DNA from: Myrmaecium sp. VS I D KN 1
Lineage: Eukaryota > Ascomycota > Dothideomycetes > Valsariales > Valsariaceae
NCBI GenBank assembly: GCA_019775845.1
Contig: JADQAV010000046.1
Coordinates: forward strand, 186,001-250,000
Direction: 5' to 3'
Length of the DNA stretch: 64,000 nt
In this document: in pieces, positions 22,746 through 34,509 of the stretch
Numbering within the stretch: position 1 is the stretch's first letter
Layout: the number at the start of each line of letters is the position of its first letter
Translations under genes and position numbers: made by a program
The notes under the pieces: model-generated
What the model was told of the DNA's origin: nothing
Seen by the model: only the letters and a program-made list of their open reading frames with translations
Databases searched by the model: none

Positions 22746-23571
22746 GAATGGACGACGTCCGTGACCAGTGAGGCTAAACAGCCGCGGGGAAAACGAGACG
22801 ACTCACCACGCGATGGATGGCGTCGGTGTGTATCCGTAGAAGGTTACACACGCCGACTCGGTAACGAGAGGAATGCTCTCCAGGTGAATTTCGTTGGCGA
22901 TCGTCCTGAACCTTCTTCACGTCCTGGATTTGTGATTCCGTGCTCGCCAAGCGGTTTTAGCAGCCAGGTCGGATCGATTTAACAGTGCGAGCAATGAGCA
23001 TCTACCCGTTGTTCGGACGGGTGCCGGCCCAGTGGAGGACTCGGGAGGTGAGGTTGGGTGATTGGCGGCCGATCGAGCCAATCGCCCGAACGCTCCGAGG
23101 GAGAGGGAGCAGCTGGACTTAGCACTGCTTGGGTAGGAGGCAGGCAGCAAAGCAGGAGCCACGGACGAGAGGAAGTGATCTGGTTTATCAAGGGGACCGG
23201 AGGGAGGGTGGCCGCAACGGGGAAGGGGAAGGACGAGGCCAGCCTGGATCCGCTCGGCTATCGTCCGTCAGATTGAATGAAGGTCGAGAGGACCACCGGG
23301 AAGAGGCCGGGTGATTGATGATGATGATGATGATGGCGTCGAACCGTCTCCTCCGCTGAACTCTACTACTGATTATTCGTAAGGCACAGACGATTACTAG
23401 TATCTAGTAAGTAGGTACATAAATAATTGCTGCGGGTGTCGAAGTAGGGAATATGTCCGAATGCGGAATACGGATGGATGTGATGGGAACACAGCCGCAT
23501 GCGTAGGTAGAGTGTCACAGGTTACCGGCTCAGCACTTTAGCACGCGGCGCAGCACAACATACATACAGTA

Positions 23572-23594
23572 CATAGCATAGCATAGCATAGCAT
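23572..23594 (+). repeat. CATAG pentanucleotide repeat
   Basis: About four to five perfect copies of CATAG in a non-coding region. Confidence 0.75.
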
Positions 23595-24108
23595 CACACA
23601 GTAACGGCACAGCATAAGGTACATCTCACAGCTTCCTGGCGGTTCTTGTCTAGTAACCTCAGAGAACATCAAACTAAACGAAATGTTTACCCCGGAAATC
23701 CGCTTCGTCAATGACGGGAACGGAGAGTGAGAGTGACCAGGGGATGCAGCGGATGCGGGGAACTTCATGGGACTGCACTGCCCGGATGACGATGGGCTTT
23801 GGCTTGGTTGGTCGGCTGGGCTGGCTGGGCTGGCTGGCTGGCTGGCCACGGGCCAGAGGAAGTTCAGGCTCAGGCTCATCAGGCAGAAAGAGACATTTAC
23901 CCCACCAGATGCCGAGCCTTGGGAGAAGACGGTCCGTGCGGGGACGGGAGGCTATACCTCCTTCGGTCAGAGAGCAGAGCTGCACCGCACACCTCACACA
24001 AGGGGAGCTTCCGTATGTATGCAGGCCGCCCGATTCGTTGTTTCCTGCAAACCACCCGACGGGGAATTGATTGATTACTTACGCGTGGCGTCATGCTGCC
24101 ATCCGTCA

Positions 24109-24136
24109 CATCCCCATCCCCATCCCCATCCCCATG
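24109..24136 (+). repeat. CATCCC tandem repeat ending at a start codon
   Basis: Four to five copies of CATCCC run directly into the ATG of the Rad57-like gene at 24134, so they probably form the last part of its 5' leader. Confidence 0.7.
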
Positions 24137-25552
24137 ACCGTCGACCTGCTTCACCTCCTCCCGGACTTCTCCACCGCGCCCTTCTCCCACATCCTCCCCT
24201 CCCTCGACCGCAACCTCGTCACCACTCACGACCTCCTCACCCTCGATGCCGCCGACGTCGCCAAGCGGGCGACCGTGCCGCCGGGCGAGGTCCGCAAGCT
24301 GGCCGACGCCGTCTTGGCCGAGCTGCATGCCGACTTGGGCTTCGGTGCCGGTCGAGATGCGGCGCTCGGCGATGCGACGAGAAGGAATTCTTTCCTGAAG
24401 GACGCCGAGCAATCCAACCCCCGGATCAGCACGCTCGACGAGGGGCTTGACGATGCCTTGGGCGGTGGAATCCCTCCGGGCTACGTCGTCGAAGTGACAG
24501 GCGAGAGGTATGTCAAGGACGTCGATGACGAAAGGAGGCTCCTCCGTTACACCACAGCATCCTAATTCTGTCCATCTAGCGGTGCCGGCAAAACCCAGCT
24601 GCTCCTCACCCTGCTGCTATCCGCGCAGCTTCCCGCTCCGCACGGGCTCGGCAAATCCGCTCTGTACATTTCCACCGAAGCTCCCCTCGCCACCGGCCGT
24701 CTCAAGCAGCTCCTCGACACCCACCCGCGTCTCCAATCGCTCCCGGACGCCGACAAGCCCACCCTGGACCGCGTCCTCAGCATCCAAACGCCCGACCTCG
24801 AATCGCAAGAGCACATCATCCGCTACCAGCTCCCCGTCGCCATCGCGCGCCGGCACGTCGGCCTCGTCGTCCTCGACTCCGTCGCCGCCAACTACCGCGC
24901 TGAATTCGACCAACCCCACACGAACCCGACGAACACGACGAATACGACGAATACGCAGCCGCGGTCCGGCATCTCCATGGCCCGTCGCAGCGCCCAGCTC
25001 ATCCAACTCGGCGCCTTCCTCCGCCACCTCGCCCGCACCCACCGCATCGCCGTCGTGGTCGCTAATCAAGTCGCCGACCGCTTCACCCCAGCACCACCGC
25101 CACTCACCCCATCAAACCCAAACCCAACCAGCACCGCATCCCAAAACCCCGCTCAGGAGCCCACCTCCCCTACCCCTCCCGCACCCCTCCTCACCACCCC
25201 CGACCCCCTCACCCTCGACCACCAACAACGCTGGTTCACCGGCTGGGGCGACAACGACGACGATCCGTCCGCGAGCACCGCACTGAAAACCCCATCCCTC
25301 GGCCTCGTCTGGACGAACCAACTCGCCTGTCGGATCGCGTTGATTAAGGAACCTGTGTATAGCACCGTGGGGGTGCTGGGTGATAGGGATAGGGATGGGG
25401 ATGAGGGGAGCGGGGAGGTGGAGATTCGTCGCTGGCGCAGGTGGTGTCGGGTTGTGTTTGCGTCGTGGACGGCGCCGTCGGGGGGGAGGGGGAGGGCGTT
25501 TGAGATCTTGACAGAGGGGGTGAGGGGTGTGGTTGATGGGGAGGAGGGGTGA
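24134..25552 (+). CDS. rad57: Rad57-like Rad51 paralogue (RecA-fold DNA repair ATPase)
   Basis: Rad57 forms a heterodimer with Rad55 that helps Rad51 filament assembly in homologous recombination. The N-terminal part (MTVDLLHLLPDFSTAPFSHI; LLTLDAADVAKRATVPPGEV) fits the helix-hairpin-helix-like domain of Rad51 paralogues. The linker motif RISTLDEGLDDALGGGIPPG is diagnostic. The single intron (about 24509-24579) splits the Walker A motif, read as VTGESGAGKTQLLLTLLLSA after splicing. Walker B is VGLVVLDSVAANYRAEF. The L2-like region and ARTHRIAVVVANQVADRF follow. A Pro/Thr-rich insertion of about 55 residues sits before LGLVWTNQLACRIALIKEPV. The protein ends ILTEGVRGVVDGEEG. At about 450 residues it is of normal size. 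Assignment to Rad57 instead of Rad55 rests on overall motif spelling. Confidence 0.85.
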
Positions 25553-25674
25553 ATGAGTGGGAGGTAGGATGGATGTACATAAGGCCAACAGCAATAAAAA
25601 GCAAAAAGCAACAAAAATAACAAATCATAACCCCATCCCCATCACCCCCCTCCCTCCGTCCCCCGCTACCTACC

Positions 25675-27109
25675 TCACACACCAAACCCCTCCAACGGAA
25701 AGTCCACGCTCTCCACGGACGCCGGGTACCGCAACCCGCCCTGCCGCCTCACCTCATCCATCGTCCGCATGACCAACACACTCTCCTCCCAGCCCAAGAC
25801 CTCCGACTCAGTCTTCCCATCCCGCACGCAGCGCGCGCACTCGTCCGCTTCCCAGAACATGCCGTGTCCACCTCCTGGAATGGGCATCGTGACGGTGGTC
25901 GGGGTAGGAGGATGGGCGCCTGAGGCGCGTTCGTCGCTTCGCTCCTCCCCGTCGCGCACCCACGGAATGATCCGGTACCCGGTGGGACGGTAGGCTGGCC
26001 CGTGGACGTGGATCTCGCCGCGGGTGCCTTGGATGCGGATTGCGGGGGTGGGGGTACTTCCGTCGGAGTCGGGGTTGGAATCCACCCGTAAGGAGGCGGT
26101 GGCGATGCCGTGGCCCCGACCTGGGAAGTTGAGGAGCATGGAGGTGGTTTCGTCGGCGCCGGTGGGGGCGTAGGGCATCATGGCGGCGTGGACGGTGGGG
26201 GGTGCTGGGGGGGTGTTGGTGGTGGTGGAGGGGTTGGAGGGGACTTGGGGGCTGGGGAGGTGGATGTGGTGGAGGAATTGGAAGACCCACGTCAAGGCGT
26301 ACACGCCCACTGTACGCACGAGTGGTAGGGAGCGGTTAGCTAGCTTTCTGGTCGACAGGGGAGGAACGAGGAGCACCGACAATCCAACAACACCCCGCCC
26401 GCCAGATCCAAGTTCACCATCCGATGCGCCCGGCCAAACTCGGCCTCGACGTCCGTCGCCCGGCTCACGTCCGCGAACACCCGTCGGACCTCGCCGATCT
26501 CGCCCGCGCGCACCCGGCCCCGGAGCTCCGCGCACAGCGGGAAGAATCGCGTCCACACGGCCTCCATGAGGAACAGACCCTTTTCCCGCGCCAGCCGGAC
26601 CAGCGTCTCGGCCTGCGCCGCGTTCGTCGTGAAGGCTTTCTCGCAGAGCACGGCTTTGCCGGCCTCGAGCGCGAGCCGGGCGTGCTGGTAGTGGTGCGAG
26701 TGCGGGCTGGCGACGTAGACGATGTCGACGGCCGGGTCGGCGACCAGGGCGGCGTAGGAGCCGTAGGCTCGCGGGGAGCCGGGGATGTGGTGCGTGCGGA
26801 GGAATTCTTGGGCTCGTGTGGCCGAGCGGGAGGATCCGACGGCGACGATGCGGTGGCGGATGTCGTGCACGTCTCGCGTGCTGGGGTCGAGGAGGAGGTC
26901 TTTGGTGAATTCTGTGCGTGGAGGGGGGAAGAGGTTAGGAGGGGTGTGGGATGGGATGGGGTGGGGAAGGGGAGGTACTTTCGGCGATCCATCCGGTTGC
27001 TATGGAATGAAGTCAGCGAGTGCAGTCCGGCCAGCTAGGACGGATTTCTTGCGGACGTACCCATAATCCCCCACCGGAGAGTGAACGGTTCCTTCTGATC
27101 AGCAGACAT
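25675..27109 (-). CDS. Gfo/Idh/MocA family NAD(P)-dependent oxidoreductase
   Basis: Members oxidise or reduce sugars, cyclitols or trans-dihydrodiols with NAD(P). This one resembles the dihydrodiol/xylose dehydrogenase branch. Two short 5' exons give MSADQKEPFTLRWGIMATGW and IAE, then a long exon from about 26911 starts KFTKDLLLDPSTRDVHDIRH. Rossmann features are WGIMATGWIA and RIVAVGSSRSATRAQEFL. Family motifs are DIVYVASPHSHHYQHARLAL, AGKAVLCEKAFTTNAAQAE (the conserved EK) and FLMEAVWTRFFP. A later intron (about 26326-26388) joins NLDLAGGVLLD to LGVYALTWVFQF. The C-terminal half includes HAAMMPYAPTGADETTSMLL and ends VESVDFPLEGFGV. It converges on the Rad57-like gene with only about 120 bp between stop codons. 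The natural substrate cannot be deduced. Confidence 0.87.
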
Positions 27110-27727
27110 GATCTCCGCTTTCTCGTTCCCTTTGCGCTGAATCAGAATCCGTCGTCGTAAATCAGGTCTAAACGATAACCTGCAAGAGTTTGTTGAAGGA
27201 ACAGGATGTCCCTACAGGCGCGGCTGCCCATCTCTTATGTATGCGAGGTGGAGGTGGGGTCACATCAGAGCTACCTACCCCGCCATCCTGCCTGCCCGCC
27301 CGCCCGCCCGCCGTTCCCGCCGTTCCCACCGAGACCCACACCCCACCTTTACCTCTCTCGCCATCGGTTGCATGGAGCGGGGGGGAAGGTCGAGGCGGAT
27401 TGTCAGCGCGTACAGTATATGCTCACACCACCGAGGGGAAACTTCATATAAATATCACGAACGCGTAACTTAACGAAGTGAAGATTGGAACCGAACTGGA
27501 CGGTACATACAGAACGAACGCTCGTGCGGAATCAACTCCCTCCTCTCACACTGGGCTATTCTCGATGCCAGCGAATCTGAAGCAGAAACTTAAACATTTT
27601 CCCATATCTTACCGTTCATCAACCGGCATACCTCTGGACTGCCATCCATCCCTCGTCGTCTGTCATCTTCTCTGCATCTCCCACGTGAAGCGGAGTCCAG
27701 CGTGGTGCGAACTGCTTCCTCCTCACT
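27110..27727. other. Intergenic region
   Basis: Upstream of the oxidoreductase and downstream of the peroxisomal carrier, both on the minus strand. It holds a C-rich (GCCC)n stretch near 27290-27312. No gene is supported. Confidence 0.45.
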
Positions 27728-28966
27728 CTACTTCCGGGCGGCGAGAGTGCGTCGAGCCTTCACCGTGCTAGCGTACAGAGCATCCTTAAAGGCGAACAGG
27801 AAGGCAGCGGTGATGACGCTTTGGGTGACCTTAGGGCCGATACCTGGAGTTGTTGCACTTTTCTTCAGCCAAATGCCTCACAAGGAACTCTCCACCCACA
27901 CTTACCACCATACAACCCGCTCCACCCCTCCTCCCTCACAATCCTCCTCAACGTCTGCACGATGCCCTCCCTCGGGCCATCCCTACCCGCCACATGGGCC
28001 CGGCTCTTCACCGTGATATACGGATAAGTGATGGTGGTCGCCAAAAGCTTGCCGATAGCGCCAAGGTAAAACGAATCCGTCGGCGTCACCCGCCGCCGCT
28101 TCTCCAGCGCGTTCTTAAGCTGCTCAAAGATGGTGTACTGCAGGATGGGGTTGATGACGAGGACCAGGGCGGGCAGCACGCCCGCGAACAGCGTCGCCGG
28201 CCCTTCCTCCCGGAGGATCTTGAGCAGCGTGCCCAGGGTGCTTGGGGCTTTTGAGGGCGACGCGGCGCCAGGTAGCGACTCCTTCGTCGTCGTCTCGTTC
28301 TTCCGCGCCGTTATCCGCGTGTTGACGACCCAGATCGGGTTCGTGATGAGGACGGTCGCGCTGCCGGCGAGGGCGCCGGCGATCATCGATTCGACGGTGG
28401 TGAGCTTCTTCGAGGCGCGGCCGGCTTTGGCCGCGGCCGTTTCGAATGCCGACCTCGTCCATTCATACCCTTTTTGGTTCGCGGAGATGTTAGAACACCT
28501 GGCGCCCCTCCCGTACGGGCCGGTTGCAGTTCAACTGGGTGATGAGGATGAGGATGGCAGCGTGCTCACAGTAGTAGTAGACGAAGTTGGTGATGCTGAT
28601 GCCAAACAGAGCCGACTCGAGGCCGGCGTACAGACCGGATAGACCCTCGCGTTCGATGATGCGACGGGCTGCGTCCAGGGTGGACGAGGACGCGCGCTTG
28701 GACTCGACCTGGGCGCGGGTCGAGAGTGTAATGAGGGGGTAGCTGCGAAAAAGATGCGGGGGAAATCGTTAACCGGCGTTTGGAGGGGATGCACGAATGG
28801 AAAGCCCAAGTTCGCATACGTACGTCAGAGCCATGGAGAGCAGGCCTCCGCCGGCGCCGGAGAGTGCATGCGCGACGTTGTCGCTCTGCTGCGCGGCCGT
28901 CGTGCTCGGCACCGGTTTGACCGACTCGGCGAGGTTGGCGGTCGCGGGTTTGTGAGCGTTGGCCAT
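27728..28966 (-). CDS. ANT1: Peroxisomal adenine nucleotide carrier (Ant1/PMP34-like)
   Basis: Imports ATP into peroxisomes in exchange for AMP, supporting fatty-acid activation and beta-oxidation. It belongs to the mitochondrial carrier superfamily. The start MANAHKPATANLAESVKPVP is followed by VAHALSGAGGGLLSMALT, the first carrier helix. After an intron it continues YPLITLSTRAQVESKRASSS. Carrier signatures are YPLITLSTR, NPIWVVNTRI and YPYITVKSRA, matching the PMP34/PMP47/Ant1 subgroup and not ADP/ATP carriers. ARRIIEREGLSGLYAGLESA and NPILQYTIFEQLKNALEKRR are also typical. At least three introns are visible (about 28743-28826, 28469-28567 and 27847-27902). The last exon reads IGPKVTQSVITAAFLFAFKD and ends RRTLAARK. 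About 325 residues is typical. Confidence 0.88.
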
Positions 28967-30530
28967 GGCGACGATGATGTTTATGAGTAGGAGGGACGGG
29001 GGTGGGCTGGTGGAGGGAGGTTGAGATGTTGATATGCCGAGATGCAGGAGGGCAAGGCTGGATGATGATGTCGTCGTTCTCGCCTGAGGCTGTAGTGGCA
29101 ACGAGATGTGCAGGGTACTATGTAACTACAAGGTCCGGTAGAAGTTGAAGGGATCAAAATCAACAGGGAAGAAGATGGCGAAGGGGAAAGGAGGAAACGT
29201 GGGAAGGAGGGGGGATTTAGATTTATCACAGGAATGCGACTGGGACCAACAAAATATTCATGTGAAGGGAGGGAGAAGGGGAGGACGATGGGTGAGGGGG
29301 ACCCGAAAGGGGAATGACGATCCGGCCGGGTGCTTTGTAGGTAAATCGTGAAATTTACCGAGAGTACTGCTCATTAACCTTCTATAGGTGCGCTACATTA
29401 CATTGGTTGTCTATCGCAGCGAGGTGAGTGTACCACCGACTGCGAGGAAGAGTCCATACATACTGGTACATTACCGTCGCAGGTCGTACCTTACCTGCGA
29501 ACTCCATCCATCAACTCGAGGTGCGCATGCCGAAAGAGAGAGCGCGTCTGATGAGCCGAGGTCGGTCGGGAAGATCTAGCCTGGAGGTACCCTTAGTTCC
29601 CCGTTAGGTATAGCTCGGGTAAAGCTCAGGCATCCCTTGGCCTTTCTCGGCACCTTTCCAATGCTGGACGGGGATTGGATGAATGGATGTCCGAGGTTCA
29701 TCATTGCAAAACTTGCTGCACATCAGCAATGCGACTTCTATAAGTGAAGTACAGATATAAGTACTCAATGGGAAGATCGACGGCGATGCGCCATTGCCTG
29801 TGAGACCAGAAATAGAGCGTGCTGGTGATGATGACACACCCCTGCTGCCTTCAGATGCCCGCCTATCACGGACCAGAGACGACGTTCTCGGCGCATTTGA
29901 AACAGGAGGCGCGGTAAAAAGGCCCAAAAATAGCGACATTTGCTCCCCCTCCACCTCTCTCTCTCTCTCGTCCCCTCCACCGCCCGCCGAAAAACCTTCC
30001 CTAAATCACCCCAACTGGAGCGCGACAAACACCATCAAATATCCCCCCCGTCTGCCGCCGCCCGCCCACTTGTTGTTCTTTTTTTTTTCTGTGCGGTTTT
30101 TCCCTTTTTTCCCCGCCATCACTACTAATAAGTAGGTAAATACTTTTGAAGCCTGGACCCTTTTTGACGCACGAAGCTGTGAGCTGCATCAGGGTCATCG
30201 CGACTTTTGTACGGTACTCGACTGTACTCTGGAGTAAGGTACATTCGCTACAACATTACAACAGCAGTTTTTTACCGACGAGAGCGCAGGCTCGCTGCCA
30301 TTGCTCCAATCCTCCATCGTCTTGATCCTTTGGAAGATCTTCCTCCGAGCCTGGTAACAGAGCCGCGGTAAACACTCCGGGCCCACTGGTCTTCCATTCG
30401 CCCTGCACCGTGCATCATCATCTCACCTCCGCCGTCTACATGTCCCCGTCGACCTTCATGCGCAGCGCATAGAAATAGGAACGACCCTCACCTGCGGCCT
30501 CGGAAGTAGCCGGCCTACTCTCGCCAGACC
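28967..30530. promoter_or_regulatory. Divergent intergenic region, Ant1-like and Abp2-like genes
   Basis: A 1.56-kb region with both promoters. It contains pyrimidine-rich stretches at about 29940-30130 (CTCTCTCTCT near 29957, T-rich near 30080-30115) that could be a promoter or 5' leader of the Abp2-like gene. No convincing gene. Confidence 0.4.
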
Positions 30531-33118
30531 ATGGAATACAGCGCCGGGAGTGCTGAGTCCGAGCATTCGCATTCGCACCCGCATCCGCTGCACGTCGCGC
30601 CGCCGACTCAGTATAACAGCCAGCAGCCCGCCGGGAGTGCTGCTTACCATCCGCCCTTCCCTCACCCGACAGTAACACCCATCACCCCCAGCCTCGACCG
30701 TCCTCCGCACAATGGTCGCGGGAACCTGCATCCGCCGACCTCGCCGCACCCCGGCCCGCCCCATCCGCCGCAGCACATGCCGCAGCCTTTCCACGTCGAG
30801 CTGTCGCATCCGACGATGACGCCGTCGGCGCCGTCGCAGGGCCCCTCCCCGCGCTTCATCGGCACCTCGCCGCGCCCGAAGAACCCGCACGCGCCCTACA
30901 CCCCGACGGACCGGTCGCTGCCCGCGCGCGAGGTGACCGACGCCACCATCGACGACGCCTACGCCGCCTTCATCCTCTACTGCAACCCGAGCTTCCCCGC
31001 CACCACCGACACGAAGGAGTTGACGCGGGCGTTTCGCTTGCCGCCTAAGAGCGATGGGAAGAGCTTCAGCACGTGGGCGCTGTTTGAGTTGCTGCGGAAG
31101 TATGATAGCGGTGAGATCAAGACGTGGACGCAGTTGGCGTTGGAGTTGGGCGTGGAGCCGCCGGATCCGGAGAAGGGCCAGAGCACCCAGAAGGTGCAGC
31201 AGTATTCGGTGAGATTGAAGGTACGTGCCGGTCCTCGGAGCTTTTCTTTTTACTCAGATCTTTCTGCGGCCATCGTGCTTCCCTTTCGCTGTTTCTCCGG
31301 TCATTTTCTTTTCCGTGATATCCATTCCCGCCATATATGCGAAAGCTGTACTTCTGTAGAATGTGACGCGCCTCGGCGCTACGCACTTCCCACGGCGCGT
31401 TCACTCGCCTGCTTGGCGCCGTATACGGGGCGGCAAAAAGAACATCACTCCGCTGGAAATCATATCCCAGGCGAGACCTCTTTCTTTGGCTCGAATGTAT
31501 CTAGATGTCATTCTTTTTCCCTAAAATACAACGTATTCGGGTCCGTAAAATCCTTGTCTCTGCTGGTCCATGTACCGATTATGGCTCTGATTTTCGACCT
31601 CTTCTTGTTCATGCGTCAGCTCTCTTCTCAAATTTCATTCTTTTTCTTCTGGCAAATTCCTGAGATATCTGTCGAGCACCATCTGACTTTCACAGCGATG
31701 GATGCGCGCAATGCACATAGACGCATTCTTCGAGTATCTGCTGGGCAAGAATCACGCCTACTACCAGCAAGTGCCACCCCCGCAACACCCCTTTCCCGAG
31801 CAAGGTCGCGACGGCGTCCCTCTGGAGGAGGATCTGGCCATCCGAGCGCTCGATCCCAAGTTCAGGCCCAAACGGGGTCGACGAAAAACCGAGGATGCGG
31901 ACGAGGATTATGACGGGATGTCGACCCCGCCCCCTCCGAAGAGGCCTCACCTGGACACGTCCGTTGTTCGCGGGAGCCAAGGCAGCTTTGCCAATCCTCC
32001 GTCGGCCTATCCGCACAGTGCCGGTCCGATGAGCGCTCATCCAGATGAGATGGATCGGTACGTCCATCATGACCCGTGGACCGCCGTCTCCGCGCCGACA
32101 CCGAGCAACCTGGGTCCCGGACGGTTCGGCATGACACCGCAGTCCACGGTATCGACGAGCGCTGGCCAGCATCTCCGTTGGCGATTGAATACCCAGGACA
32201 ATCCGGTCACGCCGCATCCGCTTTCGGTGGTCACTCCGGTCACCGGCCAACCCCCGGACTCTGCCTTCGACGAACCTCAGTCTGCGGTGACGCCGTCCAC
32301 GTCCAAGTCGCGGTCGCGGCGCCGTCATGGCCCGGCCGTCTCCTCGGCGTGGCCAAGCAACAACACGACCTCGACCGGAAAACTGCGAGGGCGCCCGCCA
32401 TCCAACCGGTCGATACGAGACGGGCCCTTCGTAACCTTCCCCGCGAACCCCAAGACCAAAGAAGGCCCGGTGATCGAACTGAATCGCCACACGCCCGGCC
32501 CGACACCCATCGAGCGCGCCGCATCGGAGTCGAGCAATCCGAGCAACCCGGACGACCCGAGCCAGCAAAACTTCCGCTTCCCGCCAACCCCTGCCTCTGC
32601 CGTGTCGACGCAAAGCGAACCCTTTGCGGGTCCGCACAACGGCCGACCGTCACGTCTGCACTTGCAAGTCCCGCAGCATGTCGGCGGCCCCGTTCATCTC
32701 GTCACGCCCACCCTGCTCGTAAACGGGGAGTCGTCTGCGCGGTCCAGTCCCCAACCACAACAGAGCCCGCACCCGCAGCCTCATCATCTCGCACCGGCAG
32801 CCACGCTTTCCGCGCCAGCGCAAACGCCCTCCCGCCGATCCTCCCCGACCTTCTTCGACAGCGCCATCGCCGGCGTGGAGAGTCACAACCACGATCGGTA
32901 CACCCCATCGACAGGCGGAGCGGCATCCGCACACCAGCCTGTTCCTCAAACGCCGATCGACCGGCAACAGCAACCGCCCGCGTCACAACTGCCTGGGCAG
33001 CGACAGTATCAGCAGCCCTTCCAGTCCCAGTCCCGGCCGCCTCAGCCCCCGCGCGATCCGACCTACAACACCGCCTTCCCCCCGCAATCCCAACCACCAC
33101 CCCACGACCAACTTCGGC

Positions 33119-33170
<52 letters not shown>

Positions 33171-34377
33171 TCCTCATCACCAGCCACCCGCACCCGCACC
33201 CGCACCCGCACCACCACCGCCGCCACCTCAACACTACCCCCACCAACAGCAACAACACCAGCACCAGCAACCAGTCACATACACCACCACCGCCACCTCC
33301 CCCCTCCAGCCCCGCCACGCCCCTCCGCATCCGCATCCGCATCCGCATCCCTTCTCCACCCACACAAGCGGCACCACTACACCCTCCAAATCCGCCCCCG
33401 GCACCACCAGCACCACAAACACAAACACCAACACCAACGCCACACTCACCCCGGCCACCCTCCACCGCGCCCTCACCGCCGACCTCCTCCGCGCCGACGT
33501 CACGGGTCGGGGTCGGGGTCGGGGTCGGCGCCGAAAGGGAAGCCGTGACCGCGGCCGTGACCGCGGCCGTGACCGCGGCCGAGGCTCAGGCCAAGGTCGA
33601 AGCCAAGACCGAACTCGTGGCGGTTCGAGCACCCGCCTCCGCGGCGCCGAGGCGAAAGCGCTGGCGGATGCGGTGTTGGGGACGTTGTTGCGGGGGGTGC
33701 CGGGGTCGGTCGAGGAGATGGGGCAGGTGGGGTTGGGGGTCGTGGCGAGTTGGTTGGGGTTGGGGTTGGGGTTGGGGTTTGGAGGAGGGTTTGGGGGTGG
33801 AGGAGTGGGTGGGGGGATGGGAGGGGGGATGGGACAGAAGAAGGTGCATGTGAGACGCTGGCGTGTGGGAAGGGATGGGTATGAGAGTCCTGTTGATGAT
33901 GAGGAGGAGGATTATGAGGAGGAGGAGGAGGAGGGGGTGGAGGGGGGGCAAGGGGATAAGGGGGATAAGGAGGGGGAAGGGGAGGAGGGGAGGGGCAAGG
34001 GGAAGGAGGGGGAGAAGGAGGGGGATGATGCGAAACCCCCGCGTATCCGTGAGAGTTGGGATGTGACGTGGACGGCTTCGATGGGCGGCGTGGCGGCGGA
34101 GTTCGGGGTGAGGGGGTTGGAGGTCCGTTCCCCCTCCTCATCCTCGTCCTCGGCGGCAGCGGAGGGGGACGAGGGGGAAAATGCTGCGGATGCTGGGGAG
34201 GGGGTTAGGGAGGGGGATACCGAGGCGGATGCGGATGCGGATACGGATGCGGGAGGAGGAGTGTGGAAGGCGCGGTACGAGCGGTTGCGCGCTCGGGTCG
34301 CGCGGTTGGAGGCGCAGGGCGTTCGGGTCCGGGATCGGGTTTTGGAGGCGGTGCTTGAGGGTGGGTTTGCGGATTGA
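30531..34377 (+). CDS. abp2: ARS-binding protein 2 (Abp2) family protein
   Basis: Fission yeast Abp2 binds replication-origin (ARS) sequences. Filamentous fungi have longer homologues. Exon 1 (30531-31220) starts MEYSAGSAESEHSHSHPHPL, is Pro/His-rich, and then carries the conserved domain (EVTDATIDDAYAAFILYCNP; FSTWALFELLRKYDSGEIKT; QLALELGVEPPDPEKGQSTQ). A long intron of about 475 nt ends at 31695 and leads to KRWMRAMHIDAFFEYLLGKN, completing the domain. The rest is low complexity: polyGln (33115-33170, all CAA), Pro-Ala and His-Pro runs, DRGRDRGRDRGRG repeats, an acidic block and a final predicted coiled coil (YERLRARVARLEAQGVRVRD). The disordered 3' half is unusual and could in part be mis-framed, although the frame is open throughout. 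The total is about 1,120 residues. Confidence 0.82.
33115..33170 (+). repeat. CAA trinucleotide repeat encoding polyGln
   Basis: About 18 CAA codons in frame in the Abp2-like gene, encoding an uninterrupted glutamine run followed by HPHHQPPAPAPAPAP. Use of CAA only, with no CAG, suggests recent slippage expansion. Confidence 0.85.
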
Positions 34378-34509
34378 TTGGGAAATTTCCTTTTTTTTTT
34401 TTTTTTCTTCTTCGTTGTTTATGTGTTGGGTATATGTATGTATAAAGATTTCCTGAGTTCATTTAGATCGTATCCTTCCTTTCACTCCCTCTTTCCAATC
34501 GCAATACCA

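Larger units (their letters stand above)
22290..24133. promoter_or_regulatory. Divergent intergenic region, carnitine acetyltransferase and Rad57-like genes
   Basis: A 1.84-kb region holds both promoters and several simple repeats: GGATGGGGT tandem (22699-22745), (GAT)n near 23317-23336, (CATAG)n at 23572-23594, GGCTGGCTGG near 23818-23845, and (CATCCC)n reaching the Rad57-like start codon. No coding frame is convincing. Confidence 0.45.

Noticed and set aside
24977-25552. Independent gene at the 3' end of the Rad57-like gene
   Set aside because: It is the same frame as the Rad57-like exon 2. The Pro/Thr-rich stretch is an insertion in a continuous frame.
32076-33548. 490-codon open frame overlapping the Abp2-like gene in another plus frame
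   Set aside because: It is a shadow in a GC-rich, repeat-rich region. The main frame continues from a recognised domain across a clean splice site.
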